Of a stretch of 32,710 nt of DNA, positions 6,518 to 17,344 are shown in pieces; positions within the stretch are counted from its first letter, which is position 1, and every line of letters begins with the position of its first letter. Position numbers and translations under genes: made by a program. The notes under the pieces are model-generated. The model was given only the letters and a program-made list of their open reading frames with translations, was not told the DNA's origin and did not search any database. This stretch comes from Akkermansia muciniphila (GTDB lineage: Bacteria > Verrucomicrobiota > Verrucomicrobiia > Limisphaerales > UBA9464), in contig CAMDGV010000052.1 of the NCBI GenBank assembly GCA_945898055.1, positions 1 through 32,710 of the forward strand. Direction: 5' to 3'.

Positions 6518-9500
6518 TTAATCGGCGAAGAGGTAACGGAGATCGTCGAGGGTCAATGCTTGGGCAAATTTATCTTCACCGAGAACATCGTCAGCCAGTT
6601 GGCTTTTGATCTTTTGCAAGGCGCGAATTTTCTCTTCAACGCTGTCTTTAATAAGCAATCGATAAGCAATCACTGTTTGTTTTTGGCCAATACGATGGGT
6701 TCGGTCGATAGCTTGGTTTTCCACGGCGGGATTCCACCACGGATCAAAGAGGACGACGTAACTAGCCGCGGTCAAGTTGAGACCAAATCCTCCCGCTTTG
6801 AGCGAAATAAGAAAAACGGCTTCTCCGATATGGGCTTGAAATTGTTGGACTAATTCGCCTCGGTTTTCTGTATCACCGGCGAGATAGTATATAGGCCAAG
6901 CCTTTTCAGTGATCGCTTTTTTGATAATACCTAACATCTCCACGAACTGAGAGAAGACAATGACTTTGCCGCCCTGTTCCATAATCGGTTCGACAGTTTC
7001 TAGGAGGGCTTCTACCTTGGTGCTTTCCGCCTTAGAATCTTCTTTGACGAGTTTTGGGTGGCAACAAATTTGTCTTAGGCGCAGGAGCGAAGTGAGGAGA
7101 TTGAAGCGACTCTTGTTGAGTTGAGATTGATCAGTGATCCCGAGGAGCATTTGTTGAGCCCGCTTCAGTTCAGCTCGGTACAACGTTTTTTGTTCCCCTT
7201 CGAGTTCGCAGAGGAGGTCTTCTTCGATCCGTTCAGGCAGATCTTTGGCGACCTGTTGCTTCGTGCGGCGCAGGAGGAAAGGGCGCACCCGAGCGGCTAA
7301 TCGTCGTCGTGCCAACGGATCGTCCTTGGCATCAAACAGCTTTTGAAATTCGTTGCGGGTACCAAGAACACCCGGCATGGCAAAGGACATCAGGCTCCAG
7401 AGATCGAGCAGTTTGTTTTCGATCGGTGTTCCACTGAGCAGAAGTCGGTGGATCGCTTTGAGCCTTGAAGCAATCAAAGTTGTGACCGATCCCGGGTTTT
7501 TAATGTACTGCCCCTCATCCAAAATCACCGCTAGAAACTCGATATTTAGTTTGTCTCCTAAGCTGCGTAACTGGTTGTAGTTAATAACATGGAGATCAGC
7601 CGAGTCCATCTCTCGGGTGAAGTCCTTCATATCGTCACTCCCCCAAACCCGTGCACGAACGCAGGGTAAGAATTTAGCAACCTCAGCACGCCAATTATCG
7701 GCGACCGATTTTGGGCAAACCACCAAGGAGGGCGGTGGATTGGCGTATTGTTTCCGCAACCAGCAAAGCCAAGTGAGGGTCTGGAGTGTTTTGCCGAGTC
7801 CCATGTCGTCAGCTAGCACCCCTCCAAATCGATTGGTGCTGAGGTAGGCTAAGAAATGGAACCCTTCTTTTTGATAAGGACGGAGCTCCGCGTTGATTTC
7901 TTCGGGAATGTCGGGAGTGACCCGAGCCTTCAGTTCAGCGGCACGGCGATGGACCCGTTCATAGATGGAATCGGAAAGAAAACGTTTGGCGGCTGGATCG
8001 GCGAGTTGCAGCGCGTGCAGGCGCTGTTTCTCGGTAATGAGTTCATTTGGATTTAACCCCAAACGCGCTAGTTGCTCGTCTTCTTCAGCCGATAGTTTGA
8101 ACTCGAGTTTCCTCCAACCTTTGTTGGCGATTCGCACCCACTTGCCTCGTGCATGGATGAGGACTTTAATTTCCTCTTGGGTTAATGAGGTGTCGGAGAC
8201 GTCAATGACGACCGATAAATCGAACCAATCTATCCCAGCTTCTTCAACGTCTAGTTTGATCGTTCCGGAAACTTCAGATCGAAGGAAGGAAGCCAGTTCG
8301 CCTCGGAGATCCAGATCGAGGTGTAAGGGGAGAGACTTTAACCAAGGGACAAATCGTTCAGGAAACTGACGGGTCACTTTGGCTGACCAACGTTGTCGTG
8401 CGAAGTCCCACCGGAATCCGCCGGCGTCTAATAAGCGAACCGACTCAGCTAGCCCACTGCGGTCAAACATCCATAGGGGATTCGACGCCGAAGTTTCGAT
8501 CCCCTCGATCTTCGTTTGAGTCGACTCTTCCGGGTCATCGTCGTTCTCGGACATCATCAGATTGATATCATTCCACGAGGACCCACTCCATCGTTCCACC
8601 ACTTTGTCGTCGGGTGTGAGAGCGAAAAGGTCGATGAAACAGAATTCACTATCATAGCCAACGATCGGTTGGACAAGTTCGGCTTGGATTCGGGGTCTTA
8701 GAGGAATAATGCGGACCTTAGATCGCAGGCGATCGGGTAAATGGGCCTGTAAATGGGAAAGAAAACGGATCCCAGGCGGAGTTTCTAATGACGGTGCTGG
8801 GATACGGGTTTCAGCGGTTGGATCTAGGGCACGATCTTCGGCGGGTGGACCCGTGAAAATTGTATCTGGGGTTAAGTACAGGGTGGGTCTCCCATTTAAA
8901 GTGAGGAGAAGTGGTGGAACAGGTTGATCGTCTGCCCGCAAGAGTCGGAGCGTGTAATCATCTGCTTCAGATGCGGCATCGCTGAGTACCCATCGGAGAG
9001 GGGACTCGGGATGTTGAAGCGGTTCACCGCCGATACCGACGATAAAGGGATGGAGTGCAGGGAGGCGAAGAACCCGGTTTAGGAAATGGCGTGTATTTTG
9101 GTCATGGTAGAAGAGTTCAATTTGGTAACCGTACCGAGCTCGTTGAGCCAAGGGTTGCCAGAGGAGCGCCACTTCGGGGGCCACTTCGATTGCATGTTTT
9201 TCGTCGAAATCTTTAAACTTACCCGGCTTAATCTGTATCCAGTTTTCGGCGCCAACTTTGCGCCATTCCACCAAGGCCTCCTTGGCATCGAGGCGTAAGC
9301 GAAGTTCGATTTGACCCGCTGCACGGGCATCTTCAGACGGGCCAAGTTGGAGGTTACCGAGAAGAGTTCGCCACCGTTGGACTTCACGTTCACGTCGGTG
9401 GTTATTGACGATAGCGCGGGCTTCTTCTGGATGAGTGATGGGCCGTAAAAAAGAGGGAATAGCCAGATTACGGTCTTGGGCGAAGACAGCAATAAACTGC

Positions 9501-9823
9501 CAGAGTTCGTACGGGCTTTTTGGGGGGGCAGGCCAGAGGTCGATTTTTTGCCAATGGCTTTCCGAAACAAGAAATCCTAATTCGGCGATATCGCCCATCG
9601 TAAGGAGAGTCCCGGAGCGAACTCGCGCGAACAGGCCTTCGATGAGTCGCACATTCTCAATATCAGCTTGCGATAAGGATCGACCGAGTGAGGTCGCAAT
9701 TTGGTTGGCGAACGGACTAGCGGCTGTATCCGCTGGTGGTTCGGTCGGAGTTTTTTTTGCAGACGCCCCATCGGATCCCTTACGGACAGATTTGACGGAA
9801 ATGGGTTTCGCCTTTGAATTCAT
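6518..9823 (-). CDS. SNF2-family DNA-dependent ATPase/helicase (HepA/RapA-like)
   Basis: This 1101-residue protein carries a complete SNF2 motor in its C-terminal 450 residues. Motif I is ADDMGLGKT (ending near residue 679) and motif II is D-E-G-Q (769-772). Motif III is L-S-G-T-P-I-E-N (about 796-803). F-S-Q-F starts the second RecA lobe, followed by LKAGGFGLNLTAA and QAIDRTHRIGQ (1037-1047), the arginine-finger motif. The roughly 640-residue N-terminal part has no motif I can name; it is partly beta-rich, and the first 35 residues are low-complexity and Lys/Ser/Thr-rich. Bacterial members remodel protein-DNA complexes, for example recycling RNA polymerase. I chose ATG 9823 over an upstream TTG. 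It is followed after 116 bp by the DUF3570 unit on the same strand and preceded by acnA; functional linkage is not evident. Confidence 0.93.
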   Translation of the reverse strand: MNSKAKPISVKSVRKGSDGASAKKTPTEPPADTAASPFANQIATSLGRSLSQADIENVRLIEGLFARVRSGTLLTMGDIAELGFLVSESHWQKIDLWPAPPKSPYELWQFIAVFAQDRNLAIPSFLRPITHPEEARAIVNNHRREREVQRWRTLLGNLQLGPSEDARAAGQIELRLRLDAKEALVEWRKVGAENWIQIKPGKFKDFDEKHAIEVAPEVALLWQPLAQRARYGYQIELFYHDQNTRHFLNRVLRLPALHPFIVGIGGEPLQHPESPLRWVLSDAASEADDYTLRLLRADDQPVPPLLLTLNGRPTLYLTPDTIFTGPPAEDRALDPTAETRIPAPSLETPPGIRFLSHLQAHLPDRLRSKVRIIPLRPRIQAELVQPIVGYDSEFCFIDLFALTPDDKVVERWSGSSWNDINLMMSENDDDPEESTQTKIEGIETSASNPLWMFDRSGLAESVRLLDAGGFRWDFARQRWSAKVTRQFPERFVPWLKSLPLHLDLDLRGELASFLRSEVSGTIKLDVEEAGIDWFDLSVVIDVSDTSLTQEEIKVLIHARGKWVRIANKGWRKLEFKLSAEEDEQLARLGLNPNELITEKQRLHALQLADPAAKRFLSDSIYERVHRRAAELKARVTPDIPEEINAELRPYQKEGFHFLAYLSTNRFGGVLADDMGLGKTLQTLTWLCWLRKQYANPPPSLVVCPKSVADNWRAEVAKFLPCVRARVWGSDDMKDFTREMDSADLHVINYNQLRSLGDKLNIEFLAVILDEGQYIKNPGSVTTLIASRLKAIHRLLLSGTPIENKLLDLWSLMSFAMPGVLGTRNEFQKLFDAKDDPLARRRLAARVRPFLLRRTKQQVAKDLPERIEEDLLCELEGEQKTLYRAELKRAQQMLLGITDQSQLNKSRFNLLTSLLRLRQICCHPKLVKEDSKAESTKVEALLETVEPIMEQGGKVIVFSQFVEMLGIIKKAITEKAWPIYYLAGDTENRGELVQQFQAHIGEAVFLISLKAGGFGLNLTAASYVVLFDPWWNPAVENQAIDRTHRIGQKQTVIAYRLLIKDSVEEKIRALQKIKSQLADDVLGEDKFAQALTLDDLRYLFAD

Positions 9824-9994
9824 GATGAAATCGACTGAAAAAGAGAATGGGGACGAGGGGAACGTTCGCAAGACGTCGATCAGAGGTTTTTAATTTCCGC
9901 CGGTCTCGGTGGTGAGATCCCAGACGGCGCAGTGAACGTTGGATCGAACAACATCCCCATCTAAGCGATCCAGCTTCGATGGCAAAGGCTTTTT

Positions 9995-12685
9995 TTAGGA
10001 TTGGGCAATGAGTTGCCTCAGCACATAGGGGAGGATGCCCCCGTGTTGATAGTACTCGATTTCAATCGGGGTATCGATACGGCAGGCAACCGGCACGTCT
10101 TGAATTGCTCCACCTTTGCGAGTGATCCGCAGAGTAAGATCTTGTTGTGGCTTGACGCTTGGGCTGAGCCCGACCACATCGTAGATTTCTGTGCCATCGA
10201 GTTGGAGGGTTTGGGCGGTGGTGCCGTCTTTGAATTGGAGCGGTAAAACGCCCATGCCCACCAGATTAGAACGATGAATTCGCTCGAAACTTTGGGCGAC
10301 CACCACTTTAACTCCCAATAGGTTGGTGCCCTTGGCTGCCCAGTCTCGGCTAGAGCCGGTACCGTATTCTTGTCCCGCAATCACAATCAGCGGGATTCCT
10401 TGGGACTGATAGGCCATGGCTGCATCGTAGATCGAAGTTTTAGCACCGTCCGGTCCCAGTGTATTGCCACCTTCTTCGCCGCCTAGCATCAAGTTCTTGA
10501 TTCGCACATTAGCGAAAGTGCCGCGGGTCATAATTCGGTCGTTACCTCGGCGACTGCCGTAGCTATTGAAGTCCACAAATTCAACAGCCTTTTCCAAAAG
10601 ATGCTTTCCAGCGGGTGAATTTTTCTTAATGGCTCCGGCAGGTGAAATATGGTCAGTAGTGACACTATCGCCGAATATCCCTAAGGCACGAGCGCCGGTG
10701 ATGGGATTGATGGACCCAGATTGGAGCGAGAAATCGGTAAAGAAAGGGGGTTCCTGAATGTAGGTCGACTCCCTGTCCCACCCATAGACGTTGCCCACAC
10801 TGGAAGGGATTTCGTTCCACTTAGGGTTTTGCCCAGCAAAATCGGTGTAAAGCGTGCGGAAAACCTCGGGTTTGAGGGCCGACTGCATAGCGTCACGCAC
10901 TTCCTTCAGGGTGGGCCAGAGATCCTTTAAATACACAGGGCCCGACTTACCTTGGCCGACCGGTTCTGTGGTGAGGTCGATATCAACTCGCCCTGCGAGG
11001 GCAAAGGCGACCACCAAGGGTGGCGACATAAGAAAGTTCGCCTTAATATTCTGGTGAACGCGGGCTTCGAAGTTTCGGTTGCCAGAAAGGACGGAAGCGG
11101 CGACGAGATCTTGTTTGACCACGGCGTCTTCGATTTTTGCATCGAGCGGACCGGAGTTGCCGATACAAGTCGTGCAACCATAGCCGACTGTCTGGAAACC
11201 CAAGGCATCGAGGTAGGGTTGCAATCCAGTTTTGGTGAGGTAATCAGTGACCACACGACTGCCTGGAGCGAGGGATGATTTCACCGTTGAATTGACAGAC
11301 AGCCCGTTTTCAACGGCCTTTTTGGCCAGAAGACCTGCGGCCAGCATCACGCTTGGATTGGAAGTGTTGGTGCAACTGGTAATGGCGGCGATCAAGACCG
11401 AGCCATGGCCGATCTGTGTTCCATTTACTTCGGCTCGAACAGTGGTGAAGTCTTCGGCTTTTTTGCCAAATCCAGCTTCGGTCACTGGCTTGCTAAAGGT
11501 GCCGGTGAAACTGGTCTTGAGGTTTTGCAGTTCGATGCGGTCTTGAGGACGTTTGGGGCCGGCGACACTGGGAACCACCGTGGTCAGATCGAGTTCAACG
11601 CTGTTGGAGTAGTCGATTTCGCCTTTCTTCGGGATACCCCAGAGCCCTTGTGCCTTGTAGTAATTCTCGTAGAGACGCACCTGATCTTCGCTCCGACCGG
11701 TCGCACGCAAATAAGTGGCACATTCGTTATCCATAGGGAAAAAGCCCATGGTGGCCCCGTATTCAGGGGCCATATTAGCAATTGTAGCCCGATCCACTAA
11801 GGGCAGGGCCTCTGCGCCTGGTCCATAGAATTCGACAAATTTGCCGACCACTTTCGCCTTGCGGAGTATCTGGGTGACAGTGAGCGCGACGTCCGTAGCG
11901 GTGACCCCTTCCAAGATGGAACCCGTCAAGTGAACTCCGACGACATCTGGGGTGAGGAAATAGACGGGTTGCCCGAGCATGCCTGCCTCTGCTTCGATCC
12001 CACCGACGCCCCAACCGACAATACCTAACCCATTGATCATGGTGGTGTGTGAATCGGTGCCCACCAGTGTGTCGGGGTAGAAGATATCTCCGGCCGACAA
12101 AACGCCCTTGGCTAAGTATTCAAGATTGACCTGATGAACGATGCCGATGCCTGGGGGGACGACCTTAAAGGTGTCAAAGGCTTGCATGCCCCATTTGAGG
12201 AATTGGTAACGTTCGCGATTACGACTGAATTCGAGATCGAGGTTTTTGGCGAGGGCCTCGCTTGTACCGGCAAAATCCACTTGAACGGAGTGATCGACCA
12301 CCAAGTCGACAGGGACCAGTGGTTCGATCATTTTTGGATTCTTGCCTAAACGCGCCACAGCAGAACGCATCGCAGCGAGGTCAACCAGCAAGGGAACCCC
12401 AGTGAAATCCTGTAAAACGATCCGAGCGACAACGAATGGAATTTCGGCAGTCCGAGCTTCAGACGGTTTCCAATTTGCCAATTCGCGGATGTTGGCCTCT
12501 TGCACCTTCAGTCCGTCGCAGTTCCGTAGGACCGATTCAAGAACGATCCGGATCGAGATAGGGAGACGAGATATGGGACCAACCCCGGCTTTTTCGAGGG
12601 CTGGAAGACTGTAATAACGGCCTGTTTTGCCGTTGCCTAGGTCGAAGGAATGAAGGGAATCAAACAGGTTGTGCGGCGTACTCAT
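9995..12685 (-). CDS. acnA: Aconitate hydratase A
   Basis: AcnA interconverts citrate and isocitrate in the TCA cycle through a cytoplasmic [4Fe-4S] cluster. The 896-residue length fits the AcnA/IRP1 class (about 890). The cluster ligands are clear: Cys438 in S-C-T-N-T-S-N-P-S and Cys504/Cys507 in [11 protein letters not shown]. Other signatures are [17 protein letters not shown] (about 205-221), the L-Q-D-F-T-G-V-P block near the N-terminus, and the swivel-domain segments [14 protein letters not shown] and [16 protein letters not shown]. The gene lies between the SNF2 gene (downstream) and squalene-hopene cyclase (106 bp upstream) on the same strand; these gaps make independent transcription possible. 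Start ATG 12685 gives the usual N-terminus, with only a weak GAG as possible ribosome-binding signal. Confidence 0.98.
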   Translation of the reverse strand: MSTPHNLFDSLHSFDLGNGKTGRYYSLPALEKAGVGPISRLPISIRIVLESVLRNCDGLKVQEANIRELANWKPSEARTAEIPFVVARIVLQDFTGVPLLVDLAAMRSAVARLGKNPKMIEPLVPVDLVVDHSVQVDFAGTSEALAKNLDLEFSRNRERYQFLKWGMQAFDTFKVVPPGIGIVHQVNLEYLAKGVLSAGDIFYPDTLVGTDSHTTMINGLGIVGWGVGGIEAEAGMLGQPVYFLTPDVVGVHLTGSILEGVTATDVALTVTQILRKAKVVGKFVEFYGPGAEALPLVDRATIANMAPEYGATMGFFPMDNECATYLRATGRSEDQVRLYENYYKAQGLWGIPKKGEIDYSNSVELDLTTVVPSVAGPKRPQDRIELQNLKTSFTGTFSKPVTEAGFGKKAEDFTTVRAEVNGTQIGHGSVLIAAITSCTNTSNPSVMLAAGLLAKKAVENGLSVNSTVKSSLAPGSRVVTDYLTKTGLQPYLDALGFQTVGYGCTTCIGNSGPLDAKIEDAVVKQDLVAASVLSGNRNFEARVHQNIKANFLMSPPLVVAFALAGRVDIDLTTEPVGQGKSGPVYLKDLWPTLKEVRDAMQSALKPEVFRTLYTDFAGQNPKWNEIPSSVGNVYGWDRESTYIQEPPFFTDFSLQSGSINPITGARALGIFGDSVTTDHISPAGAIKKNSPAGKHLLEKAVEFVDFNSYGSRRGNDRIMTRGTFANVRIKNLMLGGEEGGNTLGPDGAKTSIYDAAMAYQSQGIPLIVIAGQEYGTGSSRDWAAKGTNLLGVKVVVAQSFERIHRSNLVGMGVLPLQFKDGTTAQTLQLDGTEIYDVVGLSPSVKPQQDLTLRITRKGGAIQDVPVACRIDTPIEIEYYQHGGILPYVLRQLIAQS

Positions 12686-12791
12686 TGGTTAGATCTCGCG
12701 TGTGTGGTAGATCATTGGGGCTTGGGCCGTGAGGCGTCAAGGAACCGGCGGGATCGTTTGCGGTTTTTTAGTTGGCTACTCGGGAGAGACT

Positions 12792-14771
12792 TTAAGAAAT
12801 GGAACCGGCTAATTGTTGGTTACAGAGTCGTCGGTAGGTGGCTAAAGCCAGAAGCGGCCAGCTGTTTCGGTACATATCGTACTTCAAATAAAAGACACAG
12901 GGGAAGCCCGTGCCAGTGATTTCATCTTCGGACCAAGAACCGTCTCGGTTTTGGTTCCGAATCAGCCAGTCGACACCGCGACGGAGGGCTGGATTTTCTG
13001 GTTCGACACTCGAGCAAAGTCCCATCACCGCCCAAGCAGTTTGTGATGGAGTGGCGGGACCGGTGCCCTTAAAGATGGGATCGTCGTAGGTATTGCAACG
13101 CTCGCCCCAACCCCCATCAGGTAGCTGAACGCTAAAAAGCCAAGCCGCACCTTTGCGCAGCCATTCTTCCTCCATATTCCAGTTCAATGCCTTCATGCCG
13201 CGTAGCACCTGCCAAGTCCCGTAAATATAGTTCACACCCCAGCGCCCGTACCAAGAGCCGTCGGCCTCTTGTTGGGCGCGTAAATAGGCAATGGCTCGTC
13301 GGATTTGTGGGTCGGCGGGATCCCACCCTTCGTAGCCCAAAAGTTCCAGAATGCGGGCAGTAATATCCGCACACTCAGGGTCCAACATGGCATTGTGATC
13401 CGCAAAAGGAACCTTTTCTAAAATCGACTTGGTGCAGTCCTTGTCGAAGGCAGCCCAACCGCCGTCACGACATTGAAAGGTCATTATCCAACGGATGGCT
13501 CGATCTCGGCAGGCGTCGCGGAGAGCGGGATTCGTCGTCGGTATCTGACGCAGTGCTAGAATTACCATGGCCGTGTCATCGACGTCGGGATTCCACTGGT
13601 TATTAAACTCAAATACCCACCCTGAAGCCTCGACTTTAGAAGGGTTTTTATGAACCCAATCGCCACGGAAACGAATCTCTTTGGCCATGGTCCACTCGGC
13701 GGCTCGGACCATTTTCGGATGCGTCGCTGGAACCCCCGATTCGCGGAGGCAAATTAAGACAATAGCCGTATCCCAAACGGGTGAAAAACACGGCTCCATT
13801 CGCACGGAATCCGCAGTAAAGTGCATCAGTTTTTTTAATTCCTGATGGGCTCGTAAGACGTGTGGGTGATCCTCCGGATAGCCCAAGGCAATCAGGGCGA
13901 TCAGGGCGTTGAGCATGGCCGGAAAAATAGCTGCTAATCCATCACTGCCTTCAAACCGCTCTAGCATCCAAGTTTCCGCTCGTCGTAAGGCTGTTTTGCG
14001 AAAGGGATGGAATCCACTCCGATTGACCCATTCGGCCAGTTTGTGCAAGCGATCCAGCCAGAGGAAAAGATTGCGCAAGGAGAAGTCGAAGTAACGGGGA
14101 CGAAGTGCTTCATCCAGTTCCCATTTACCATGGGGAAACAGTTCGTTAAGATCGACTTTGATCGCGCGGGTCGGTCTGAAGTGATTAATAATAGCCAAGG
14201 GGATGATCATGGCACGCGACCAGTTGCTCATCTCCCAGAAGTTGACGTGAAACCATTTACCGATGAGCAGCACCTCGCAGGGAATCGTCGGGACGTGGGA
14301 CCAAGTGGCTAGCCCGATGAGGGCTAAGTACAGCTTGGAGAAAGTATTCATCCGCGGCACACCGCCCAAAGATCGGGCCACTTCCCTCGCTTTGAGCATC
14401 CGCGAGTCGGTGGTGGGAACTCCCGCCAATTTTAGGGCGAGATAGGCTTTGACCGTTGCATTGACCTCGGCTGGGCCATTGGGGTAAATCGACCAACCGC
14501 CATCCTGTAGTTGCTTGCCGAAAATATGGTTGATCGCTTTCCGCTCCCATTCCCGATCGACCTTTCCCCACCAGTGATAAAAGACCACCATGTCGGAGAC
14601 CAAAGTGACATCAACCAAGAGTTCACCAACCCAGTAACCCTCTGCTTTTTGTTCCGACAAAAGGAAGGATTGCGAGCGCGTGATTGCCTCGGCAAGGCCG
14701 GCATCGACGAAAGCTGAGTGGGCCTCAGGAATGTTAATCGGCGCGTCGGACGACGCGTTACTCACTGACAT
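12792..14771 (-). CDS. shc: Squalene-hopene cyclase
   Basis: This enzyme cyclises squalene to hopene/diplopterol, the first committed step of hopanoid synthesis, as a monotopic inner-membrane protein. The 659-residue length fits the family. The catalytic acid motif P-D-V-D-D-T-A is at residues 395-401. Multiple QW repeats are seen, including E-G-Y-W-V-G-E-L near the N-terminus, D-G-G-W-S-I-Y, D-G-G-W-A-A-F-D, D-G-S-W-Y-G-R-W-G-V-N-Y-I-Y-G-T-W (505-520), D-G-G-W-G-E and N-R-D-G-S-W-S-E. The Y-D-M-Y-R-N-S-W-P-L-L-A-L end is also typical. No squalene synthase (hpnCDE) or hpnH/G genes are in the window, so the rest of the pathway is elsewhere. It is divergent from mpl across 178 bp. No sign of truncation. 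Confidence 0.97.
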   Translation of the reverse strand: MSVSNASSDAPINIPEAHSAFVDAGLAEAITRSQSFLLSEQKAEGYWVGELLVDVTLVSDMVVFYHWWGKVDREWERKAINHIFGKQLQDGGWSIYPNGPAEVNATVKAYLALKLAGVPTTDSRMLKAREVARSLGGVPRMNTFSKLYLALIGLATWSHVPTIPCEVLLIGKWFHVNFWEMSNWSRAMIIPLAIINHFRPTRAIKVDLNELFPHGKWELDEALRPRYFDFSLRNLFLWLDRLHKLAEWVNRSGFHPFRKTALRRAETWMLERFEGSDGLAAIFPAMLNALIALIALGYPEDHPHVLRAHQELKKLMHFTADSVRMEPCFSPVWDTAIVLICLRESGVPATHPKMVRAAEWTMAKEIRFRGDWVHKNPSKVEASGWVFEFNNQWNPDVDDTAMVILALRQIPTTNPALRDACRDRAIRWIMTFQCRDGGWAAFDKDCTKSILEKVPFADHNAMLDPECADITARILELLGYEGWDPADPQIRRAIAYLRAQQEADGSWYGRWGVNYIYGTWQVLRGMKALNWNMEEEWLRKGAAWLFSVQLPDGGWGERCNTYDDPIFKGTGPATPSQTAWAVMGLCSSVEPENPALRRGVDWLIRNQNRDGSWSEDEITGTGFPCVFYLKYDMYRNSWPLLALATYRRLCNQQLAGSIS

Positions 14772-14949
14772 GGCTTTGAGAATGCGATGAGTGGTCTTTG
14801 TGGCAAAGCGATTATTGCGATTGGGTTCAAGGTAGAATCGAGTTGTACGATGAGAAGTCGGTGCCTTCAGTGTTGATCGAGAGGCAGGTTTGATCGGCTG
14901 AGCCCGCGGTTAATAGTGATGTTTTGGCGTATTCAGGCTTGGGACCAAC
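14772..14949. promoter_or_regulatory. Divergent intergenic region between shc and mpl
   Basis: The 178 bp between the two divergent starts must hold promoters for both genes. I see no strong sigma-70 pair. A GGGA 5 bp before the mpl GTG start is one of the few purine-rich ribosome-binding candidates in the window. Confidence 0.4.
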
Positions 14950-16398
14950 GTGGCTTCATCGATAAGGTCGCCTCTCGTGTTTCAGCAAATTCAAAGCGTT
15001 CATTTTATTGGAATTGGCGGCAGTGCGATGGCGAGTGCTGCCGTGGCAATGCAGGAAAGAGGCTTCGAGGTCACTGGCTCTGATCAAGATGTCATTTATC
15101 CGCCGATGTCGACCTTCCTAGCCGATCGGTCGATTCGGGTGATAGCGGGTTATTCGGAAGCGAATCTCAGTCATAAGCCCGATCTAGTGGTCGTTGGGAA
15201 TGCGATTTCTCGCGGTAACCCAGAGGTGGAGGCCGTTCTTGATCGCAAACTTCGCTACTGTTCTTTGCCTGAATTACTCAAAGACGTTTTTATTCGCGGT
15301 AAACGTTCCTTGGTGGTGAGCGGCACCCATGGGAAAACGACCACTGCCTCCTTGCTGGCTTGGGTTTTTGAAACGGCTGGATTGAATCCATCCTTTTTGA
15401 TTGGTGGTATTCCCGCCAATTTAGGGCAGGGGGCACGTTTCACCGACTCTGATTGGTTCATTATTGAGGGCGACGAATATGACACAGCCTTCTTTGATAA
15501 ACGCTCTAAATTTGTCCATTACCTGCCCGAGGTGCTCGTTGTTAATAATCTCGAGTTTGATCACGCTGATATCTTCCCTGCTTTGGTGGATATTCAATTG
15601 AGTTTTCGGCGACTGATTAATCTGATTCCGCGGAGTGGTCTTCTTTTGGCGAATGGTGACGAACCGGCTCTGGCTCCCTTGCTCGAGGTGCGACATTGCC
15701 CGGTAAAACGATTCGGTCTCGGGGAAGTGAACGAGATTCGTGCGAGCGGACTAATCCTGCGGGAAACGGTTTCCGAGTTTGAATTGGGCGGTACACGTTT
15801 TCGTTTGCCACTCATTGGCGAGTTTAATGTCCGTAATGCCTTGGCCGTGGTCGCGTGCGCTCGGCATTGCGGTCTCGCTGATTCGGTGATCCAAAAAGCG
15901 TTTGACACTTTCTTGAGTGTCAAACGGCGGATGGAGGTCAGGGGGGAAGTCCGTGGTATCACCGTGATCGATGACTTTGGCCATCATCCCACGGCAATCC
16001 GCGAGACATTGAGGGCTTTACGGGTCAAGTTTCCGGGGCGACGTATTTGGGCGGTCTTCGAGCCCCGCTCGAATACGACTCGGCGTAATGTCTTTCAGGA
16101 AGAGTTAGTCGATGCCTTAGAACGGGCAGATCGTGTGGTGGTCGCCGAGGTGGCTCGCCTCGAACAGTTGCCAGCAGGCGATCGGTTGAATCCCGACAAA
16201 CTTATGCAGGACCTTCGGCTTACCGGCAAACCAGCTTCTTATCTGCCGACCGTCGAATCGATCATCGAACACATCGTCGCTGATGCCATCCCCGGTGACG
16301 TTGTCTGTGTTTTTAGCAACGGCGGGTTTGGAGATATCCACCGTCGTCTCCTTCAGAAGTTGACCGACTCAAGTCGAAGGCCCGAGTTGCCTCTGTAA
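14950..16398 (+). CDS. mpl: UDP-N-acetylmuramate:L-Ala-gamma-D-Glu-meso-DAP ligase Mpl
   Basis: Mpl reattaches the recycled murein tripeptide to UDP-MurNAc in the cytoplasm, joining cell-wall recycling to synthesis. The protein (482 aa) is a Mur ligase: N-terminal V-H-F-I-G-I-G-G-S-A-M (17-27), P-loop G-T-H-G-K-T-T-T (125-132), and the block E-G-D-E-Y-D-T-A-F-F-D-K-R-S-K-F (173-188), which is diagnostic of Mpl rather than MurC. Then come N-N-L-E-F-D-H-A-D-I-F, and I-D-D-F-G-H-H-P-T-A-I in the C-terminal domain (most relatives have D-F-A-H-H-P). The GTG start at 14950 has an upstream GGGA and gives the expected N-terminus. Meso-DAP peptidoglycan is implied for this organism. It is convergent with the pseudopilin gene, with only 42 bp between stop codons. 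Confidence 0.95.
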   Translation: MASSIRSPLVFQQIQSVHFIGIGGSAMASAAVAMQERGFEVTGSDQDVIYPPMSTFLADRSIRVIAGYSEANLSHKPDLVVVGNAISRGNPEVEAVLDRKLRYCSLPELLKDVFIRGKRSLVVSGTHGKTTTASLLAWVFETAGLNPSFLIGGIPANLGQGARFTDSDWFIIEGDEYDTAFFDKRSKFVHYLPEVLVVNNLEFDHADIFPALVDIQLSFRRLINLIPRSGLLLANGDEPALAPLLEVRHCPVKRFGLGEVNEIRASGLILRETVSEFELGGTRFRLPLIGEFNVRNALAVVACARHCGLADSVIQKAFDTFLSVKRRMEVRGEVRGITVIDDFGHHPTAIRETLRALRVKFPGRRIWAVFEPRSNTTRRNVFQEELVDALERADRVVVAEVARLEQLPAGDRLNPDKLMQDLRLTGKPASYLPTVESIIEHIVADAIPGDVVCVFSNGGFGDIHRRLLQKLTDSSRRPELPL

Positions 16399-16440
16399 GA
16401 GGGCCTCCGTAACGGATTTTTGGCTGGTTTTAAGCCTGCC

Positions 16441-17304
16441 CTACTCAAAGTGCGGTTCGTTATCTCGGTTCCAGATGCGGGCCACTTGCTTTCGCTCCCC
16501 TTTGTCTTTGCGGAGTTGACCGATAATATCAAAACGACGTTTAGTTTCAGCGTGACCGTCACAGAAGACAAGAGACGCTCGGCCTGAATGCAATTCCAAA
16601 GGCCATTGGCGTTCTTCATACATACCAATAAACCCACTCCAATCGGTATCTCCCTTTTTCTTGGTGTCCCAGTTGCTGTCACCATAGGAAATCATATTGG
16701 ACGGGCTTACCACAGCCGATTCCTTAGTCTCACCCGCAATAGGGTCCCCCAGAAACACCCCAAGTCCGGTATTGGGATTGTTGCCCGCAAAAGCACCCCA
16801 CACATTGTAACCGTAACTCATAAAGAAGCTGCCTCCAGGACGTAATCGAACCTCGTCTTGTAAATACCCCAGACGAGCCGGTTGACCGCTGCCAAACTTG
16901 GGAATCCATTGTGACTTGAGCGGTGCTACCGGGCAGTGAAAAATTTCAGTGTTCCTCCCTTCATACATGGATTTACGGAGGAGTGAGGGCCAGATCCAAG
17001 CATTTCCGTCGGCACCATCTATGCCCACTGGATACACCCCGTTGTCTAAAATGTAAGTGGCATTGGCTAATCCTATTTGCCGCAGATTACTGATACAACG
17101 GGTCCCCAGTGCCTTGGACTTGGCTTTGCCTAGGGCTGGTAAAAGCATACCCGCTAAAATAGCGATGATGGCGATAACGACCAGCAACTCGATCAGGGTA
17201 AAGGCGGGTGAACTTCGTCTTAGGTACGCCCAAGATAATCGAGAGGCTTTCGAACTCTCAAAATTGATTTTACCGCCATGGGCTCTTAAAGGGGAGTTCA
17301 TCAT
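16441..17304 (-). CDS. Type II pseudopilin-like secreted protein with H-x9-DG motif
   Basis: The 287-residue protein has a 34-residue basic leader, then the prepilin peptidase site P-A|F-T-L-I-E (cleavage before Phe35) and a single hydrophobic helix [19 protein letters not shown]-x-K-A and [11 protein letters not shown] follow. Near the C-terminus, [13 protein letters not shown] is the H-x9-DG signature of a pseudopilin group hugely expanded in Planctomycetes, Verrucomicrobia and Lentisphaerae. These are thought to be surface or type II secretion/pilus-like components; individual roles are unknown. The cleavage residue is Ala rather than the canonical Gly, which I recall as common in these phyla. 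The leader is long; a later start is not available because no other Met precedes the cleavage site except the second codon. No pilus assembly genes are nearby. Confidence 0.92.
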   Translation of the reverse strand: MMNSPLRAHGGKINFESSKASRLSWAYLRRSSPAFTLIELLVVIAIIAILAGMLLPALGKAKSKALGTRCISNLRQIGLANATYILDNGVYPVGIDGADGNAWIWPSLLRKSMYEGRNTEIFHCPVAPLKSQWIPKFGSGQPARLGYLQDEVRLRPGGSFFMSYGYNVWGAFAGNNPNTGLGVFLGDPIAGETKESAVVSPSNMISYGDSNWDTKKKGDTDWSGFIGMYEERQWPLELHSGRASLVFCDGHAETKRRFDIIGQLRKDKGERKQVARIWNRDNEPHFE

Positions 17305-17344
17305 AATTTTGGAGTGAAGTAAAAATTGTATAAGTGGAATTAGA

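Noticed and set aside
16380-16440. Possible bidirectional terminator between mpl and the pseudopilin gene
   Set aside because: Stems are only 4-5 bp (TCCG/CGGA followed by TTTTT; CCTCT/AGAGG across the mpl stop); too weak to call, although the convergent layout makes one plausible.
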